Of a DNA stretch of 64,000 nucleotides, positions 9,257-18,305 are shown in pieces. A program made the translations under genes and the position numbers. The stretch comes from Gammaproteobacteria bacterium. Lineage in GTDB: Bacteria; Pseudomonadota; Gammaproteobacteria; JASBUN01. The notes under the pieces were generated by a model that saw only the letters and a program-made list of their open reading frames with translations, did not search any database and was not told the origin of the DNA. Location: positions 27,755 to 91,754 of the forward strand of contig JASBUN010000010.1 of the NCBI GenBank assembly GCA_030147845.1. Direction: 5' to 3'. Positions within the stretch are counted from its first letter, which is position 1. Every line of letters begins with the position of its first letter.

Positions 9257-10711
9257 ATGACGATACAGTGGAAAGACTACGAGGCTCAACCCTTTTTCGA
9301 TGAACTCGTGCACCCTTCAGGGCGCGCACGTACGGCTGCGCGTCTCTTATGCCGGCACCTGTCCTCGCTATCGGACGCCGATTTGACCGAACACCGCTCG
9401 GCGGCCGAGTTGGCCATACGGCTCATGGGTATCACCTTTACCGTCTACAACGAGGAGGAAGGGTCGATTGATCGAAACTGGCCATTCGACATCATTCCGC
9501 GCGTCATTGGTAAAAAAGAGTGGGATGGCATCGAGGCCGGCCTGAAACAACGGGTCAGCGCGCTCAACCTGTTTATCGATGACATCTATCATGATCAGCG
9601 TATCGTCGACGACGGCGTATTCCCCCGCGAAATATTGGATAGTTCAAGCAATTTTCGCGAACAATGCCGATTCGTGTCGCCACCGCTCGGCATCTGGGCG
9701 CACATCTGCGGCTCTGACCTGGTACGCGATAGCGATGGCAGCATATACGTACTCGAGGACAACCTGCGCGTGCCGTCGGGGGTATCGTACATGCTTGAAA
9801 ACCGCTTGGTCATGAAGCGAATTTTTCCCGAACTGTTCGACGACGCGGCCATTCTTCCAGTAGACGATTATCCTTCCCAGTTATTCGACACACTGGCATC
9901 GATCTCGCCGCGCCCGGCCGACTATCCGGAGGTGGTCGTGCTCACGCCCGGCATCTATAACTCGGCCTATTTCGAACATGCCTACCTGGCGCAGCAAATG
10001 GGCGCCGAGTTGGTGGAAGGGCGTGACCTGGTCGTCGGCGACGATGATTGCGTCTATATGCGCACTATCGAGGGCCTTGCGCGGGTCGATGTCATCTATC
10101 GGCGTATAGACGACTTATTCTTGGATCCAACCGTATTCAACTCCGATTCCGTGTTGGGAGTTCCGGGTTTGTTGCGCGCTTGGCAGCGCGGTACGGTTGC
10201 CATGGCCAATGCGCCGGGCGCAGGTGTGGCCGATGATAAAGTCGTTTATACATTCGTCCCCGATATGATTCGCTACTATCTGGACGAAGATCCGATTTTG
10301 CCTAACGTACCAACTTTCTTGTGTATGGACGATCAGCAGCGCGAACACGTGCTCGCTAACCTCGGCAAGATGGTGGTAAAGCCGGCCAACGAATCGGGCG
10401 GCTATGGCATGTTGATCGGCCCGAAGTCGACGCGCAAGCAACGTGAACGGTTCGCGCGCCTGATCGCCAAAAATCCTCGCAATTACATCGCTCAACCGGC
10501 CCTCGACTTATCGACCGTGCCAACCCTGGTCGACGATCACGTCGAAGCACGTCACGTTGACTTGCGTCCTTTCATCCTCTCTGGTCAGGAAATCCACACC
10601 ACCACCGGTGGTCTAACCCGAGTGGCGTTGCGCAAAGGCTCACTCGTGGTCAATTCCTCGCAGGGCGGTGGCAGCAAGGACACCTGGATCATCGATACAG
10701 AAGGGAATTGA
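9257..10711 (+). CDS. Circularly permuted ATP-grasp protein (COG2308)
   Basis: A 484-aa member of the circularly permuted ATP-grasp family, recognised from segments such as VLEDNLRVPSGVSYMLENR, VVKPANESGGYGMLIGP and EARHVDLRPFI. ATP-grasp enzymes ligate a carboxylate to an amine, and this family is predicted to make peptide-like products or tags; no product has been shown to my knowledge. It starts at ATG 9257 and its stop is one base before the alpha-E gene, so the two are cotranscribed and probably translationally coupled. Proximity to Anbu and the COG4307 peptidase supports a shared pathway of peptide attachment and removal, which is inference. Confidence 0.93.
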   Translation: MTIQWKDYEAQPFFDELVHPSGRARTAARLLCRHLSSLSDADLTEHRSAAELAIRLMGITFTVYNEEEGSIDRNWPFDIIPRVIGKKEWDGIEAGLKQRVSALNLFIDDIYHDQRIVDDGVFPREILDSSSNFREQCRFVSPPLGIWAHICGSDLVRDSDGSIYVLEDNLRVPSGVSYMLENRLVMKRIFPELFDDAAILPVDDYPSQLFDTLASISPRPADYPEVVVLTPGIYNSAYFEHAYLAQQMGAELVEGRDLVVGDDDCVYMRTIEGLARVDVIYRRIDDLFLDPTVFNSDSVLGVPGLLRAWQRGTVAMANAPGAGVADDKVVYTFVPDMIRYYLDEDPILPNVPTFLCMDDQQREHVLANLGKMVVKPANESGGYGMLIGPKSTRKQRERFARLIAKNPRNYIAQPALDLSTVPTLVDDHVEARHVDLRPFILSGQEIHTTTGGLTRVALRKGSLVVNSSQGGGSKDTWIIDTEGN

Positions 10712-10712
10712 T

Positions 10713-11675
10713 ATGCTTTCACGCGTCGCTGAATCGCTCTATTGGATGGCACGTTTTATCGAGCGCGCTGAGAATAGCGCGCGCCTGATCAACGTCAATG
10801 CCAATCTCCTGCTTGATCTGCCACGAGGAATATCGCCGGGATGGGAGCCGCTTACCGTCCTCACCGGCAGCGATGATCTGTTCGCGTCACGCTATGAAGA
10901 GTACAGCGAACGCAACGTCGTGCGCTTTTTGCTCGGCGACTTGAACAATCCGTCTTCGGTGCTCGTGTGCCTGTCACAGGCGCGTGAGAACGCGCGCACC
11001 GTGCGCGACATTCTTCCGCGCGAAGTGTGGGAGCAAATTAACGATTTGTACCTGTTCGCCAAAGACGAACTCAGTAAAGGACTATCGAAGCGCAACCGTT
11101 ACGACTATCTCAAGTCGATCATTTTGCATGCGCAGCAAATTACAGGTCTGCTCGCCGGCACCATGAATCATGACTGCGGCTACGACTTCGTACGCATCGG
11201 TCGCAATCTGGAACGCGCGGACATGACCACCCGTATCGTCGATGTACGTTCGGCCAGCCTGTTACCGGATCAGCCCGAGCTCACGCCATTCGAAAACATT
11301 CAGTGGATGAGCGTTCTACATTCCCTGTCTGCTTATCAGATGTACCGCCGTCATATGCAGGTTCGCGTGCGACGCACCGACGTTCTGACATTCCTGTTGC
11401 AAAATACCCAGTTTCCGCGCGCATTCCTGCACTGCCTCGACGCCGTCGAAAACTGCCTACACAATCTGCCACGCAGCGATGCACCACTTCGCGTAGTGGC
11501 AAGCGATAAGCGTTTCGTCAAGGAAGCCAGAGTTGCGGCGTTGCAGCAATCGGCGCTGCATGAGTTCATCGATGAACTACAGCTCGGACTGGGCAATTTG
11601 CACACGCAGATCGCCAATACCTATTTCCTTGCGGATCTGTCGACAGCAGCCGAATCGCAGCGCTCCAGCGCCTGA
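10713..11675 (+). CDS. Alpha-E domain protein (COG2307)
   Basis: A 320-aa, mostly helical protein of the alpha-E family. The start at ATG 10713 gives MLSRVAESLYWMARFIERAEN, the hallmark N-terminus. The frame extends upstream only into the ATP-grasp gene. These proteins nearly always follow the COG2308 ATP-grasp gene; their biochemical role is unknown, and they may form the partner subunit of the ligase. Here the gap to the ATP-grasp stop is a single base. A transglutaminase gene, a frequent third member, is absent: the next gene is a convergent methyltransferase only 10 bases away. Confidence 0.94.
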   Translation: MLSRVAESLYWMARFIERAENSARLINVNANLLLDLPRGISPGWEPLTVLTGSDDLFASRYEEYSERNVVRFLLGDLNNPSSVLVCLSQARENARTVRDILPREVWEQINDLYLFAKDELSKGLSKRNRYDYLKSIILHAQQITGLLAGTMNHDCGYDFVRIGRNLERADMTTRIVDVRSASLLPDQPELTPFENIQWMSVLHSLSAYQMYRRHMQVRVRRTDVLTFLLQNTQFPRAFLHCLDAVENCLHNLPRSDAPLRVVASDKRFVKEARVAALQQSALHEFIDELQLGLGNLHTQIANTYFLADLSTAAESQRSSA

Positions 11676-11685
11676 GCAACGTCCC

Positions 11686-12279
11686 TCAGCGCCTTTGCCA
11701 AACCAGCGTGCGATTATTGGCCGGCATTTCATAATCGGCCTGCAATGTCAGGCCGGCCTGCGACGCCAATGCGTCAAGATCCTCGAAGTCGCGCACACCG
11801 CTATTCGGATCGCGCGCTTTGAGCCAAGCGTCAAAGCGGGCATTACTCTCACTAGAGTAGCGCCCCTGGTAATTGAACGGCCCGTAAAGGCATAGCATGC
11901 CACCGCTCGCCAACACACGATCGATGCCGGCGAACATTAGTTTGACCTCGGGCCACGACATGATATGTACCGCATTGGCCGAAAACACCACATCGACCCG
12001 TTCCACCGGCCACTGCGGTTGCGCCACATCCAGCACCAGCGGTTCACGGACATTATCCAGCGCGGCCTCGGATAACCACGCGCGGATGCCATCCAGATTG
12101 GTCGCTACGTCGCTCGGTTGCCATATCAGATGCGGTAGAAAACGCGGGAAGTACGCCGCATGTTGCCCGGTGCCACTGCCGATCTCGAGCACTACGCCGG
12201 GTTCAGTCAACACTTCGCGCAAGACGGCCAAAATGGGTTCGCGATTTTGTTCGCAGGATTCCGAATAGGGCTTGCTCAT
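11686..12279 (-). CDS. DUF938 class I SAM-dependent methyltransferase
   Basis: A protein of about 197 aa with the SAM-binding motif VLEIGSGTGQHAAYF and the family segments PYSESCEQNREPIL and FSANAVHIMSWPE, which identify DUF938. The substrate is unknown. I choose ATG 12279, which forms an ATGA overlap with the stop of the upstream chelatase gene; an ATG two codons earlier (12285) is also possible. Co-translation with a CbiX-like chelatase hints at, but does not prove, a link to tetrapyrrole metabolism. Confidence 0.88.
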   Translation of the reverse strand: MSKPYSESCEQNREPILAVLREVLTEPGVVLEIGSGTGQHAAYFPRFLPHLIWQPSDVATNLDGIRAWLSEAALDNVREPLVLDVAQPQWPVERVDVVFSANAVHIMSWPEVKLMFAGIDRVLASGGMLCLYGPFNYQGRYSSESNARFDAWLKARDPNSGVRDFEDLDALASQAGLTLQADYEMPANNRTLVWQRR

Positions 12280-12665
12280 CGGCATGCCCGCCGCGCCTTA
12301 CCGAAGCTCTCGGCCTGCGCGAGTAACAAATCGAGGATACCGTCCGCAGCACCCAGGTAAGGCACTACATCGATACTCACGTGCGGATATTGACGCTGTT
12401 TTTGTTGCACCAATTGCGGTACATCCTCGGCCACGTGCCGTCCCGCTGACAAAAAGAAGGGTAGTACCACGATCTCGTTCGCTCCGGCTTGCACGCATGC
12501 CTCGATTCCATCCGGAATGGACGGCTCGGCCAGCTCCAGAAATGCACATGCGACACTGCCATAAGCCGCGCCCGCGCGCACGCGCAGATCAGCGGTCAAC
12601 GCGCGTACCTCGTCATTGGACTGCGGCCGCCGACTTCCATGCGCGACCAACAACAAACTTTTCAT
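12276..12665 (-). CDS. Short CbiX/SirB-type sirohydrochlorin chelatase-like protein
   Basis: A 129-aa single-domain protein of the CbiX small family, which inserts Co2+ or Fe2+ into sirohydrochlorin for cobalamin or siroheme. Two metal-binding histidines are visible, in LLLVAHGSRRP near the N-terminus and in LPFFLSAGRHVAEDVP. The length matches the primitive homodimeric type. It overlaps the downstream methyltransferase by 4 bases. Whether it delivers cobalt or iron cannot be read here. A cobalamin riboswitch lies at the far end of the window but is not adjacent. Confidence 0.88.
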   Translation of the reverse strand: MKSLLLVAHGSRRPQSNDEVRALTADLRVRAGAAYGSVACAFLELAEPSIPDGIEACVQAGANEIVVLPFFLSAGRHVAEDVPQLVQQKQRQYPHVSIDVVPYLGAADGILDLLLAQAESFGKARRACR

Positions 12666-13149
12666 GCTTCACTCCGCCGGCTAGCCTGATGTAAGTCATT
12701 TCTCATGCATGCGATGCTCCGGGGCAGCATAACACAGCACACATGGCCTGGGCTTAGTGCCACGCCGCCGGTATGCCGTGACCGGGCCTCAGTCGGCGTA
12801 GGCGGCGCACACGATTCCACCTGCCAAGCCGGTTTGCATTCTTGACGCTCGTGTATCGTAGCGCCGCCGTACCCCGGTGCGACCCCAGCACAGCCACGTC
12901 TTCGATGCCAAACCAAAAACCTTCAACGAATTGGTGTTGAGAAATTCACGGTGAGGGTTAGTGACGGCCGATTTCCGGACTCTTTGGGCGGCTGCGCGCC
13001 TGAAGCGACGGCCGCTACCGGAAAAATCGGCGCACGAGTAGCGAGGTCGCTTCTTATTTGATCAACATGAACATCGACCGACACAAGCAACTGACGAAGG
13101 CATATAGCCGCGTCGGAACGGTCTCCGCGCACTTCATCGATCGGCCTGA
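12666..13149. other. 484-base gap with an inverted repeat, no convincing gene
   Basis: The spacer lies between the chelatase gene and mtfA, both on the minus strand. It contains an imperfect inverted repeat, GCCGATTTCCGG at 12967-12978 and CCGGAAAAATCGGC at 13018-13031, with a 39-base loop. An 82-codon minus-strand frame spans 12923-13171 but overlaps the mtfA end and has no recognisable domain, so I do not call it. The region may be a decayed repeat unit. Confidence 0.4.
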
Positions 13150-13989
13150 TCAACCAGGCGGCGTGTTCCATTCAACCGGATCGACACAGTAATAATCACG
13201 CAGAACTTCGTAGAGTTGCGGCTGCTGGTCTGCAAGCCTTTCCGGCAGTTCAAAAAATGTTTCAGTTGCAACGGCAAAAAATTCTGCTGGATTGACCGCG
13301 CCATAGGCGTCAATCAAGGTGGGTTCGCCGCGCTCGACGCGCTCGCTCAACAGCGCGTATTCGCGCGTAAACACCTCGCTCCAGCGTTGCATTTGCTGCT
13401 GTGACGGCAACGACGGTGCGCCGTTGGCGGCACCGGATTCCTGATCCAATTGATGCGCAAATTCGTGCAGCACCACATTGACTCCGTCATGGAAATCACG
13501 CGCGCCGGCCGTCACATCGTCCCAGGACACTATCACTTTGCCCAGGTCCCACGATTCGCCGCTTAGCACTTGCTCGCGCACGGAATGGATGCCGCTCCCG
13601 TCGCGACTCTCGTGGCGCGTTACGAACGCCGCCGGATAAATCAAAATTGAAGTCAATTTCGGATAATATTCGGTGGCTCGATTAAGCAACAGAAGCGCCG
13701 CCTGAGCAACAATCGTCACGCGCATCTCGTCGGTAGGCTCGAGACCGGCACAACCGATAAACTGCTTTTCCGCCATCAATACCTGGATGTGACCGCGGAG
13801 CTGCCGGCGCAACTCGTCCGGCAGGCTGCGGTAAAACGGCAGATGCGCGGATAAAAACTGATCCCAGGCGGCAGGAAACGGCCGCGCCCGCACGCGTCTG
13901 CGGCGTGCTTTGAGTAACATCGGCCGCAGCACGACCGCGGCAATCACCATGGCACCGACGACGATGACCAGAGAAATGGCCATCATCAC
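13150..13989 (-). CDS. mtfA: MtfA-like zinc-dependent peptidase
   Basis: A 279-aa protein of the MtfA family (in Escherichia coli a zinc aminopeptidase that binds the glucose-PTS repressor Mlc). The zinc motif HEFAHQLDQE is present, and ATETFFE supplies a downstream glutamate. Unlike the soluble E. coli protein, this one begins with a strongly hydrophobic helix (AISLVIVVGAMVIAAVVL), so it is probably anchored in the inner membrane with the catalytic part in the cytoplasm. Only a few bases separate it from the upstream membrane-protein gene, so the two are likely cotranscribed. The name reflects family membership; the Mlc link is not shown here. Confidence 0.88.
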   Translation of the reverse strand: MMMAISLVIVVGAMVIAAVVLRPMLLKARRRRVRARPFPAAWDQFLSAHLPFYRSLPDELRRQLRGHIQVLMAEKQFIGCAGLEPTDEMRVTIVAQAALLLLNRATEYYPKLTSILIYPAAFVTRHESRDGSGIHSVREQVLSGESWDLGKVIVSWDDVTAGARDFHDGVNVVLHEFAHQLDQESGAANGAPSLPSQQQMQRWSEVFTREYALLSERVERGEPTLIDAYGAVNPAEFFAVATETFFELPERLADQQPQLYEVLRDYYCVDPVEWNTPPG

Positions 13990-13993
13990 CGCA

Positions 13994-14653
13994 TTACCGG
14001 TGGTGTGCCCGGGTTGTCACCGGCGCGTCGCGCAACAGTAGGCCGGTGGTCGATACGAACAGCTGGTAGCGACGCGGTTGGTCGGCGGAGGCGAAACTCG
14101 CTGACCCGTATTGCGCATCGAGCAGCGGCTCGAATACCGCATAACGCGTACGTAGATCGAACATGTCTACCGAATCGGACGCCGGATGTAGCGCAAATAC
14201 CGTATGCGGTTGCGTTTGTTCATCGTGCAAATCGCGCCAACGACCAGCCACTCGATCCAGTTTATATTGCGTATGCAAGCCGAAAAAATTGGCGATCGAT
14301 TTCCACTTCAAGATCCGCGCATCAACGTAGAGTTGATTGCCGGCTAACTGATAGACCGCGTCACTGCCGTCGACGAAGTGAAAATGGGCAATGAAGCGCC
14401 CGGGTCCTTGCGGTTGAGTGTCGATCGTTGCGACGAGATCTTCGCGCGTGAACGCGTCGTAGCCGGTGATGGCGACCGAGATGAGTCCAAACAGTGCCGC
14501 CCATGACAGCAATAGCGCGCTGAATAATAGCCCGACGGTCATGCCCAGGAGCCTGCGACGACGCAACGCCAGGATAGCGCCGACAAGCGCGGCCAGACTC
14601 GCCACCGCCAACAACAGCGCTACCCATGTAAGCGAACTTGGCATATCGAACAC
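13994..14653 (-). CDS. Unrecognised membrane-anchored protein
   Basis: A 219-aa protein that I do not recognise beyond general resemblance to conserved hypothetical proteins. Two hydrophobic helices at about 8-29 and 36-60 are followed by a soluble C-terminal region of about 150 residues, probably periplasmic and rich in beta-strand-like segments. It lies 4 bases upstream of mtfA in the same direction. A start at Met4 (MPSSLTW) is equally possible. Function unknown. Confidence 0.75.
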   Translation of the reverse strand: MFDMPSSLTWVALLLAVASLAALVGAILALRRRRLLGMTVGLLFSALLLSWAALFGLISVAITGYDAFTREDLVATIDTQPQGPGRFIAHFHFVDGSDAVYQLAGNQLYVDARILKWKSIANFFGLHTQYKLDRVAGRWRDLHDEQTQPHTVFALHPASDSVDMFDLRTRYAVFEPLLDAQYGSASFASADQPRRYQLFVSTTGLLLRDAPVTTRAHHR

Positions 14654-14808
14654 CTGAGCCAGCGTCAGTGCAATTTGAGAACGGCAGCCGATGCGAATCG
14701 GCGCACGCCACCGAGGTCACGTTATCGGCAAAAGCATGGCTTAGCGCACCCCAGACGTGTACAACGACCCCACTATACTACGGCGTCGTTTAGCGCCATT
14801 AGGCACGC

Positions 14809-16023
14809 TCAACGCTGTTTCGAACGGCCACTCCACGCCGCCTCAACGTAGCGAATCTGAGTAGCGCCGTTACCGGAGCGCTGAATCCATGCCATATGCA
14901 AACGGCCTTGATCGTCAACGACTATGACTGGGCTCAGCTGTGCGCCGACACCGGAGGCTGGCGGTACCGCCAAATCGTCACTCCAAGCGTGCGCCTTACG
15001 CCATGACAGCCACACATCGGGGGAGTCATCGCGTGGATCATCCCAAGCTACGACAACCTGACCGGAAGGCGCCACCGCCACACTCGGATGCCACTGCGGC
15101 ACATTGTCGCCGAACGCGTCTTGCACTAGCTCGTTGGCGCCAAACCTGCGTCCGCCGTCAGCGCTGATCGCGGCGTAGATATCATAACCGCCGTGAAAAT
15201 TACGCTTATCCATCCATGTCGCGGCGACCTGGTCACCGGCCTGCGCCAGCGCTACGCGCGTAACGCCCGTACCACGACCAAATTTCGCGCTGCGTCGGCC
15301 CGGCAATAGCGTATTGAGCGGCTTGGGCGCCACGAACGCGGCGCCGTCGGCGGCGCGCGTAACGAATAAGCGCGTATGGCCTTGGCGACGATCTTCCCAC
15401 GCAGCAACGACGCCGGCCGGCACGACCGCCAGCGCCGGATATGCCTGTGCGCCCTGAGGCGGCGCAGCGTCGGCCGCTTGCATGCCGCTCAAATGGACCT
15501 GAGCGCGCTTGATATCAGTGCGTGCGACCATCACGCGCATGAAGTGACCGTCGCGATGCGCCCAGGCCAGATAGGCCCGATCGCGTCCATCGCTGGCGAG
15601 CGTTGCTTGCGACGACGGAACAGAATCAACGCGTCTGGGCGTGCTGGTATGCTTCGCATCCGCAAGCGCCATCCAGACATGGCCGTCTTGTTCCCAAGCG
15701 AGGACGAATCGGTCATTTGCCAGCGCTGCAATCACCGGTTCGTAGGCCTCCTTGCCGGTACTGATGCGGCGCGCGGCCGAGAAGTTTTTCCCCGCGCGCG
15801 GCTTAAACGCGATGTACACCTGCGGCGCGCCGCTGTGGTTATCCTCCCAAACCAAGGCAACCGTATGCGCGGCGATCGCGAGATTGCGGCGTCCGGCGGA
15901 TTCGAGATGCTGAAATACACCGGCTTTGGGCGCGCCGGTAACAGCGACATACGGCGAAAAATGCCAATCGGCCCAGGCCGGCACGACCGTGACCAGCAGC
16001 GCAAGCAACAGCCATGTACGCAT
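14809..16023 (-). CDS. Exported sialidase-like beta-propeller repeat protein
   Basis: A 404-aa secreted protein with a clear signal peptide (MRTWLLLALLVTVVPAWA, cleavage before DWHF). Repeats of the form V-x-W-x-D/E-x-R/N recur at roughly 45-60-residue spacing (VALVWEDNHSG, VAAWEDRRQG, AATWMDKRNF, VVAWDDPRDD), typical of sialidase/BNR-like propellers. No catalytic tyrosine or arginine triad can be assigned, so enzymatic activity is doubtful; binding or scaffold is more likely. Its start overlaps the stop of the thioredoxin-fold gene by one base (TGATG), implying translational coupling and a joint envelope function. Confidence 0.8.
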   Translation of the reverse strand: MRTWLLLALLVTVVPAWADWHFSPYVAVTGAPKAGVFQHLESAGRRNLAIAAHTVALVWEDNHSGAPQVYIAFKPRAGKNFSAARRISTGKEAYEPVIAALANDRFVLAWEQDGHVWMALADAKHTSTPRRVDSVPSSQATLASDGRDRAYLAWAHRDGHFMRVMVARTDIKRAQVHLSGMQAADAAPPQGAQAYPALAVVPAGVVAAWEDRRQGHTRLFVTRAADGAAFVAPKPLNTLLPGRRSAKFGRGTGVTRVALAQAGDQVAATWMDKRNFHGGYDIYAAISADGGRRFGANELVQDAFGDNVPQWHPSVAVAPSGQVVVAWDDPRDDSPDVWLSWRKAHAWSDDLAVPPASGVGAQLSPVIVVDDQGRLHMAWIQRSGNGATQIRYVEAAWSGRSKQR

Positions 16024-16538
16024 CAGGAGTTGCCCGACAGAAATTCCGCCAATGTCTTGTGCTTGTATATATCGTCGTGGACGTAGTGATCGAACTGCAC
16101 AAAGTCCTTAACGGTTTTATACCCGGGCACCTTGGCGATCGGCGTACCGTCGGGCTGCAGATAAAGAAACACCGGGGTCGCAAATACGTTCAAACGTGCA
16201 CCCAATTCCATCTCGGTAATACGCTCACCGCTCGGCAACGTCAGCCGTTTACCGCTCTCGGCATCGACATACACCAATACATAATGTTGGGAATAGAGTT
16301 GGCGCAACTTCGCGTCGGAGAACGTCTCGTCGTTGGTCTTCTGGCACCAGCCGCAGCCGTAACGGCCAAAATACAAAAAAATCGGCTTATGTTCGGCGCG
16401 CGCCTGGCGCAAGCCTTGATCGTAGGAGAGGAACTTGTAACCCGCGGGGGGATCGCCCCATACCGCCGCGCTTGCCAGCATAGCCAACAGAATCACGGTG
16501 ATACGGAACTTGAAGGTCGGCACAATGGGTCGCAGCAT
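16023..16538 (-). CDS. Exported thioredoxin-fold protein with CGWC motif
   Basis: A 171-aa protein with an N-terminal hydrophobic signal (TVILLAMLASAAVWG) and a thioredoxin domain of the DsbD-gamma/SoxW-like type. The redox motif CGWC lies in YFGRYGCGWCQKT, and the cis-proline region is FATPVFLY. It probably reduces or forms disulfides in periplasmic partners. It is translationally coupled to the downstream propeller protein, a plausible client. A second, related thioredoxin with CPFC is at 60483-61046. Confidence 0.9.
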   Translation of the reverse strand: MLRPIVPTFKFRITVILLAMLASAAVWGDPPAGYKFLSYDQGLRQARAEHKPIFLYFGRYGCGWCQKTNDETFSDAKLRQLYSQHYVLVYVDAESGKRLTLPSGERITEMELGARLNVFATPVFLYLQPDGTPIAKVPGYKTVKDFVQFDHYVHDDIYKHKTLAEFLSGNS

Positions 16539-16712
16539 TTGTTTCTCTCCCTCTCAAAAATTGAGGAATCCGGCCTGCCAACACGCGCTTCAGTCTACCT
16601 TGCTCCGAGCCGCCACCGCAAAACCGTGTTTGCCTTATCCACCCGGTTGGCGCCGTCGCGCTACGTAGGCGGCAAGTACACTGCCGCCGACAACGCGTCG
16701 AAAAATGGGGGA

Positions 16713-17093
16713 TTAAGCGACTTGGACGGGAATTGAATTGCGCGCGTGCTTGATCGAGTTGCGCTCGTCCAAATACACCAGGGTTGGCTGAAAACCGGCT
16801 GCTTCCTGCGCATTCAAGGCCGCATAAGTACAAATGATGACGCGGTCGCCCGGGCGGGCTTTATGCGCAGCGGCGCCGTTCACGGACACAATGCCCGATC
16901 CATCTTCAGCACGGATCGCGTAGGTAACAAAGCGTTCACCGTTGTTCATATTATAGATTTGAATCTGCTCGTACTCAGCGATCCCGGCGGCCTCGAGCAG
17001 AACACCATCAATCGCGCAAGAGCCCTCGTACTCCAACTCGGAGTGCGTAACGCGCGCGTGGTGCAATTTGGCTTTGAGCAGAGTACGCAACAT
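16713..17093 (-). CDS. panD: Aspartate 1-decarboxylase proenzyme
   Basis: Makes beta-alanine from L-aspartate for pantothenate synthesis. The 126-aa proenzyme self-cleaves between Gly24 and Ser25 in [11 protein letters not shown], producing the pyruvoyl group on Ser25. Length and the motifs YAIRAE and GAAAHKA are standard. It follows panC in the same direction with a gap of about 50 bases, placing all three pan genes in one cluster with panB. Confidence 0.97.
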   Translation of the reverse strand: MLRTLLKAKLHHARVTHSELEYEGSCAIDGVLLEAAGIAEYEQIQIYNMNNGERFVTYAIRAEDGSGIVSVNGAAAHKARPGDRVIICTYAALNAQEAAGFQPTLVYLDERNSIKHARNSIPVQVA

Positions 17094-17144
17094 ATCGCTT
17101 TTTCACCCACAGATTCGCAACCACCAGTCAGGTACCTAATTATA

Positions 17145-18014
17145 TCAGGTTCCTGATTCGGGTTTCACCCGCTCCACGACCAGGTTATCGATCAACCGCG
17201 CGCGGCCCAGCCAGGCCGCCGCCAGCACCACGAGTGCGGCATCTGCAACGGTCGGCTCGGCCAAATCCCCGGCACGCCGGATACTGGCGTATTCCGGGCG
17301 GAAGCCGGCCTGTTCGAGGCGTTTCACCGCTTCTTGTTGCAAATCAGCCATATTCACCGCACCCTCGCGCAGACGTTGCCCGACCTGCTGCAGTACCGCA
17401 TAGAGTACCGGCGCACGCACACGCTCTGGCGCCGACAGATAACGGTTACGTGAACTCATGGCCAGGCCATCGGCCTCGCGCACGGTCGGCACGCCGACGA
17501 TCTCGACCGGAAAATTCAGCTCATCGGTCAAGCACCGTATGACCGCCAATTGCTGGTAGTCCTTTTGCCCGAACACCGCCACGTGCGGCTGCACCAGATT
17601 GAACAGCTTGGTCACCACGGTGGCGACGCCACCGAAATGCCCCGGACGGACCGCGCCGCAGAGGATCGTGCTCAACGCCGGCACATCGACACGCGCAGCG
17701 CATTGTGCGCCGTGCGGGTAGACCTCAGTCACCTGCGGCGCGAAGAGCAAATCGGTGCCGCGACTTTCCAGCAAACTGACGTCTTCGGACAGAACGCGCG
17801 GATAAGACTCGAAATCCTCACCGGCGCCAAACTGCAGCGGATTGACGAATATACTGGCGACAACACAATCGGCATGTTCATGAGCAACGTCCACTAAACG
17901 CAAGTGCGCCTGGTGCAAAGCACCCATGGTCGGTACCAACGCAATGCGCCGATGCGTGCCGCGCTGGCGCGCGATCCAGTGGCGTAATTCAGAGATAGTT
18001 TTAACGGTCAGCAT
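17145..18014 (-). CDS. panC: Pantothenate synthetase
   Basis: Condenses pantoate and beta-alanine with ATP. The start at 18014 gives MLTVKTISELRHW, the normal N-terminus; the open frame continues to 18164, but the extra 50 codons fall in repeat DNA and are not family sequence. PTMGALHQAHL (a variant of the HxGH nucleotide site with Gln-Ala-His), FVNPLQFG, FGQKDYQQ and SSRNRYLS are present. 289 aa. It is separated from panB by about 450 bases of repeats, so it may use its own promoter. Confidence 0.96.
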   Translation of the reverse strand: MLTVKTISELRHWIARQRGTHRRIALVPTMGALHQAHLRLVDVAHEHADCVVASIFVNPLQFGAGEDFESYPRVLSEDVSLLESRGTDLLFAPQVTEVYPHGAQCAARVDVPALSTILCGAVRPGHFGGVATVVTKLFNLVQPHVAVFGQKDYQQLAVIRCLTDELNFPVEIVGVPTVREADGLAMSSRNRYLSAPERVRAPVLYAVLQQVGQRLREGAVNMADLQQEAVKRLEQAGFRPEYASIRRAGDLAEPTVADAALVVLAAAWLGRARLIDNLVVERVKPESGT

Positions 18015-18065
18015 CGGCTGAGCATTGTGCAGCAGACCCGGCGGCGGCGCAAATTCGGCGCTTAA

Positions 18066-18128
18066 GGAAACTCTGAATTCATTCAATCGAGGCGATGGGC
18101 AAGGCGGAAGGCGGCGCAACCCGATGTA
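18066..18128. repeat. Dispersed repeat fragment, copy B
   Basis: GAAACTCTGAATTCATTC followed by GAGGCGA and GCGGAAGGCGGCG matches the fragment at about 9046-9112. It runs directly into the longer direct repeat beginning at 18114, forming a mosaic of repeat pieces between panC and panB. Confidence 0.4.
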
Positions 18129-18196
18129 TCGTTCCGCGCCCGGGCCATGTCGGGTTACGCTCACGGGCTCACCCGACCTACGCGATCGGTAACCAC
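18114..18196. repeat. Direct repeat copy 1 (REP-like, in panB-panC spacer)
   Basis: An 83-base unit running from GCGCAACCCGATGTATCG to CTACGCGATCGGTAACCAC is repeated almost exactly 192 bases downstream. Within it, CGGGTTACGC and ACCCGACCTACGC make a partly inverted pair, like the widespread GTAGGTCGGGTTACG family of intergenic repeats. It is immediately followed by a palindrome, GCACGGTTAAAACCGTGC, at 18198-18215. Confidence 0.85.
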
Positions 18197-18197
18197 T

Positions 18198-18215
18198 GCA
18201 CGGTTAAAACCGTGC
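18198..18215. repeat. Palindrome GCACGGTTAAAACCGTGC
   Basis: A perfect 18-base palindrome flanked by GCCTACAAAAA, i.e. the reverse of the common TTTTTGTAGGCACGGTTTTAACCGTGC intergenic repeat. A diverged, oppositely oriented relative (GTAGGCACGGATTCATCCGT) is at about 18259-18278. Likely a REP-type element rather than an operator. Confidence 0.7.
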
Positions 18216-18305
18216 CTACAAAAATCATACCGTATGCGGTGATTGTGGCAGGGGTTTCGTAGGCACGGATTCATCCGTACCCGTGATGCAGACCGGGTTA
18301 GCGTA

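Noticed and set aside
12923..13171. An 82-codon minus-strand frame between the chelatase gene and mtfA
   Set aside because: It overlaps the end of mtfA, lacks a ribosome site and any recognisable domain, and covers the inverted repeat at 12967-13031.
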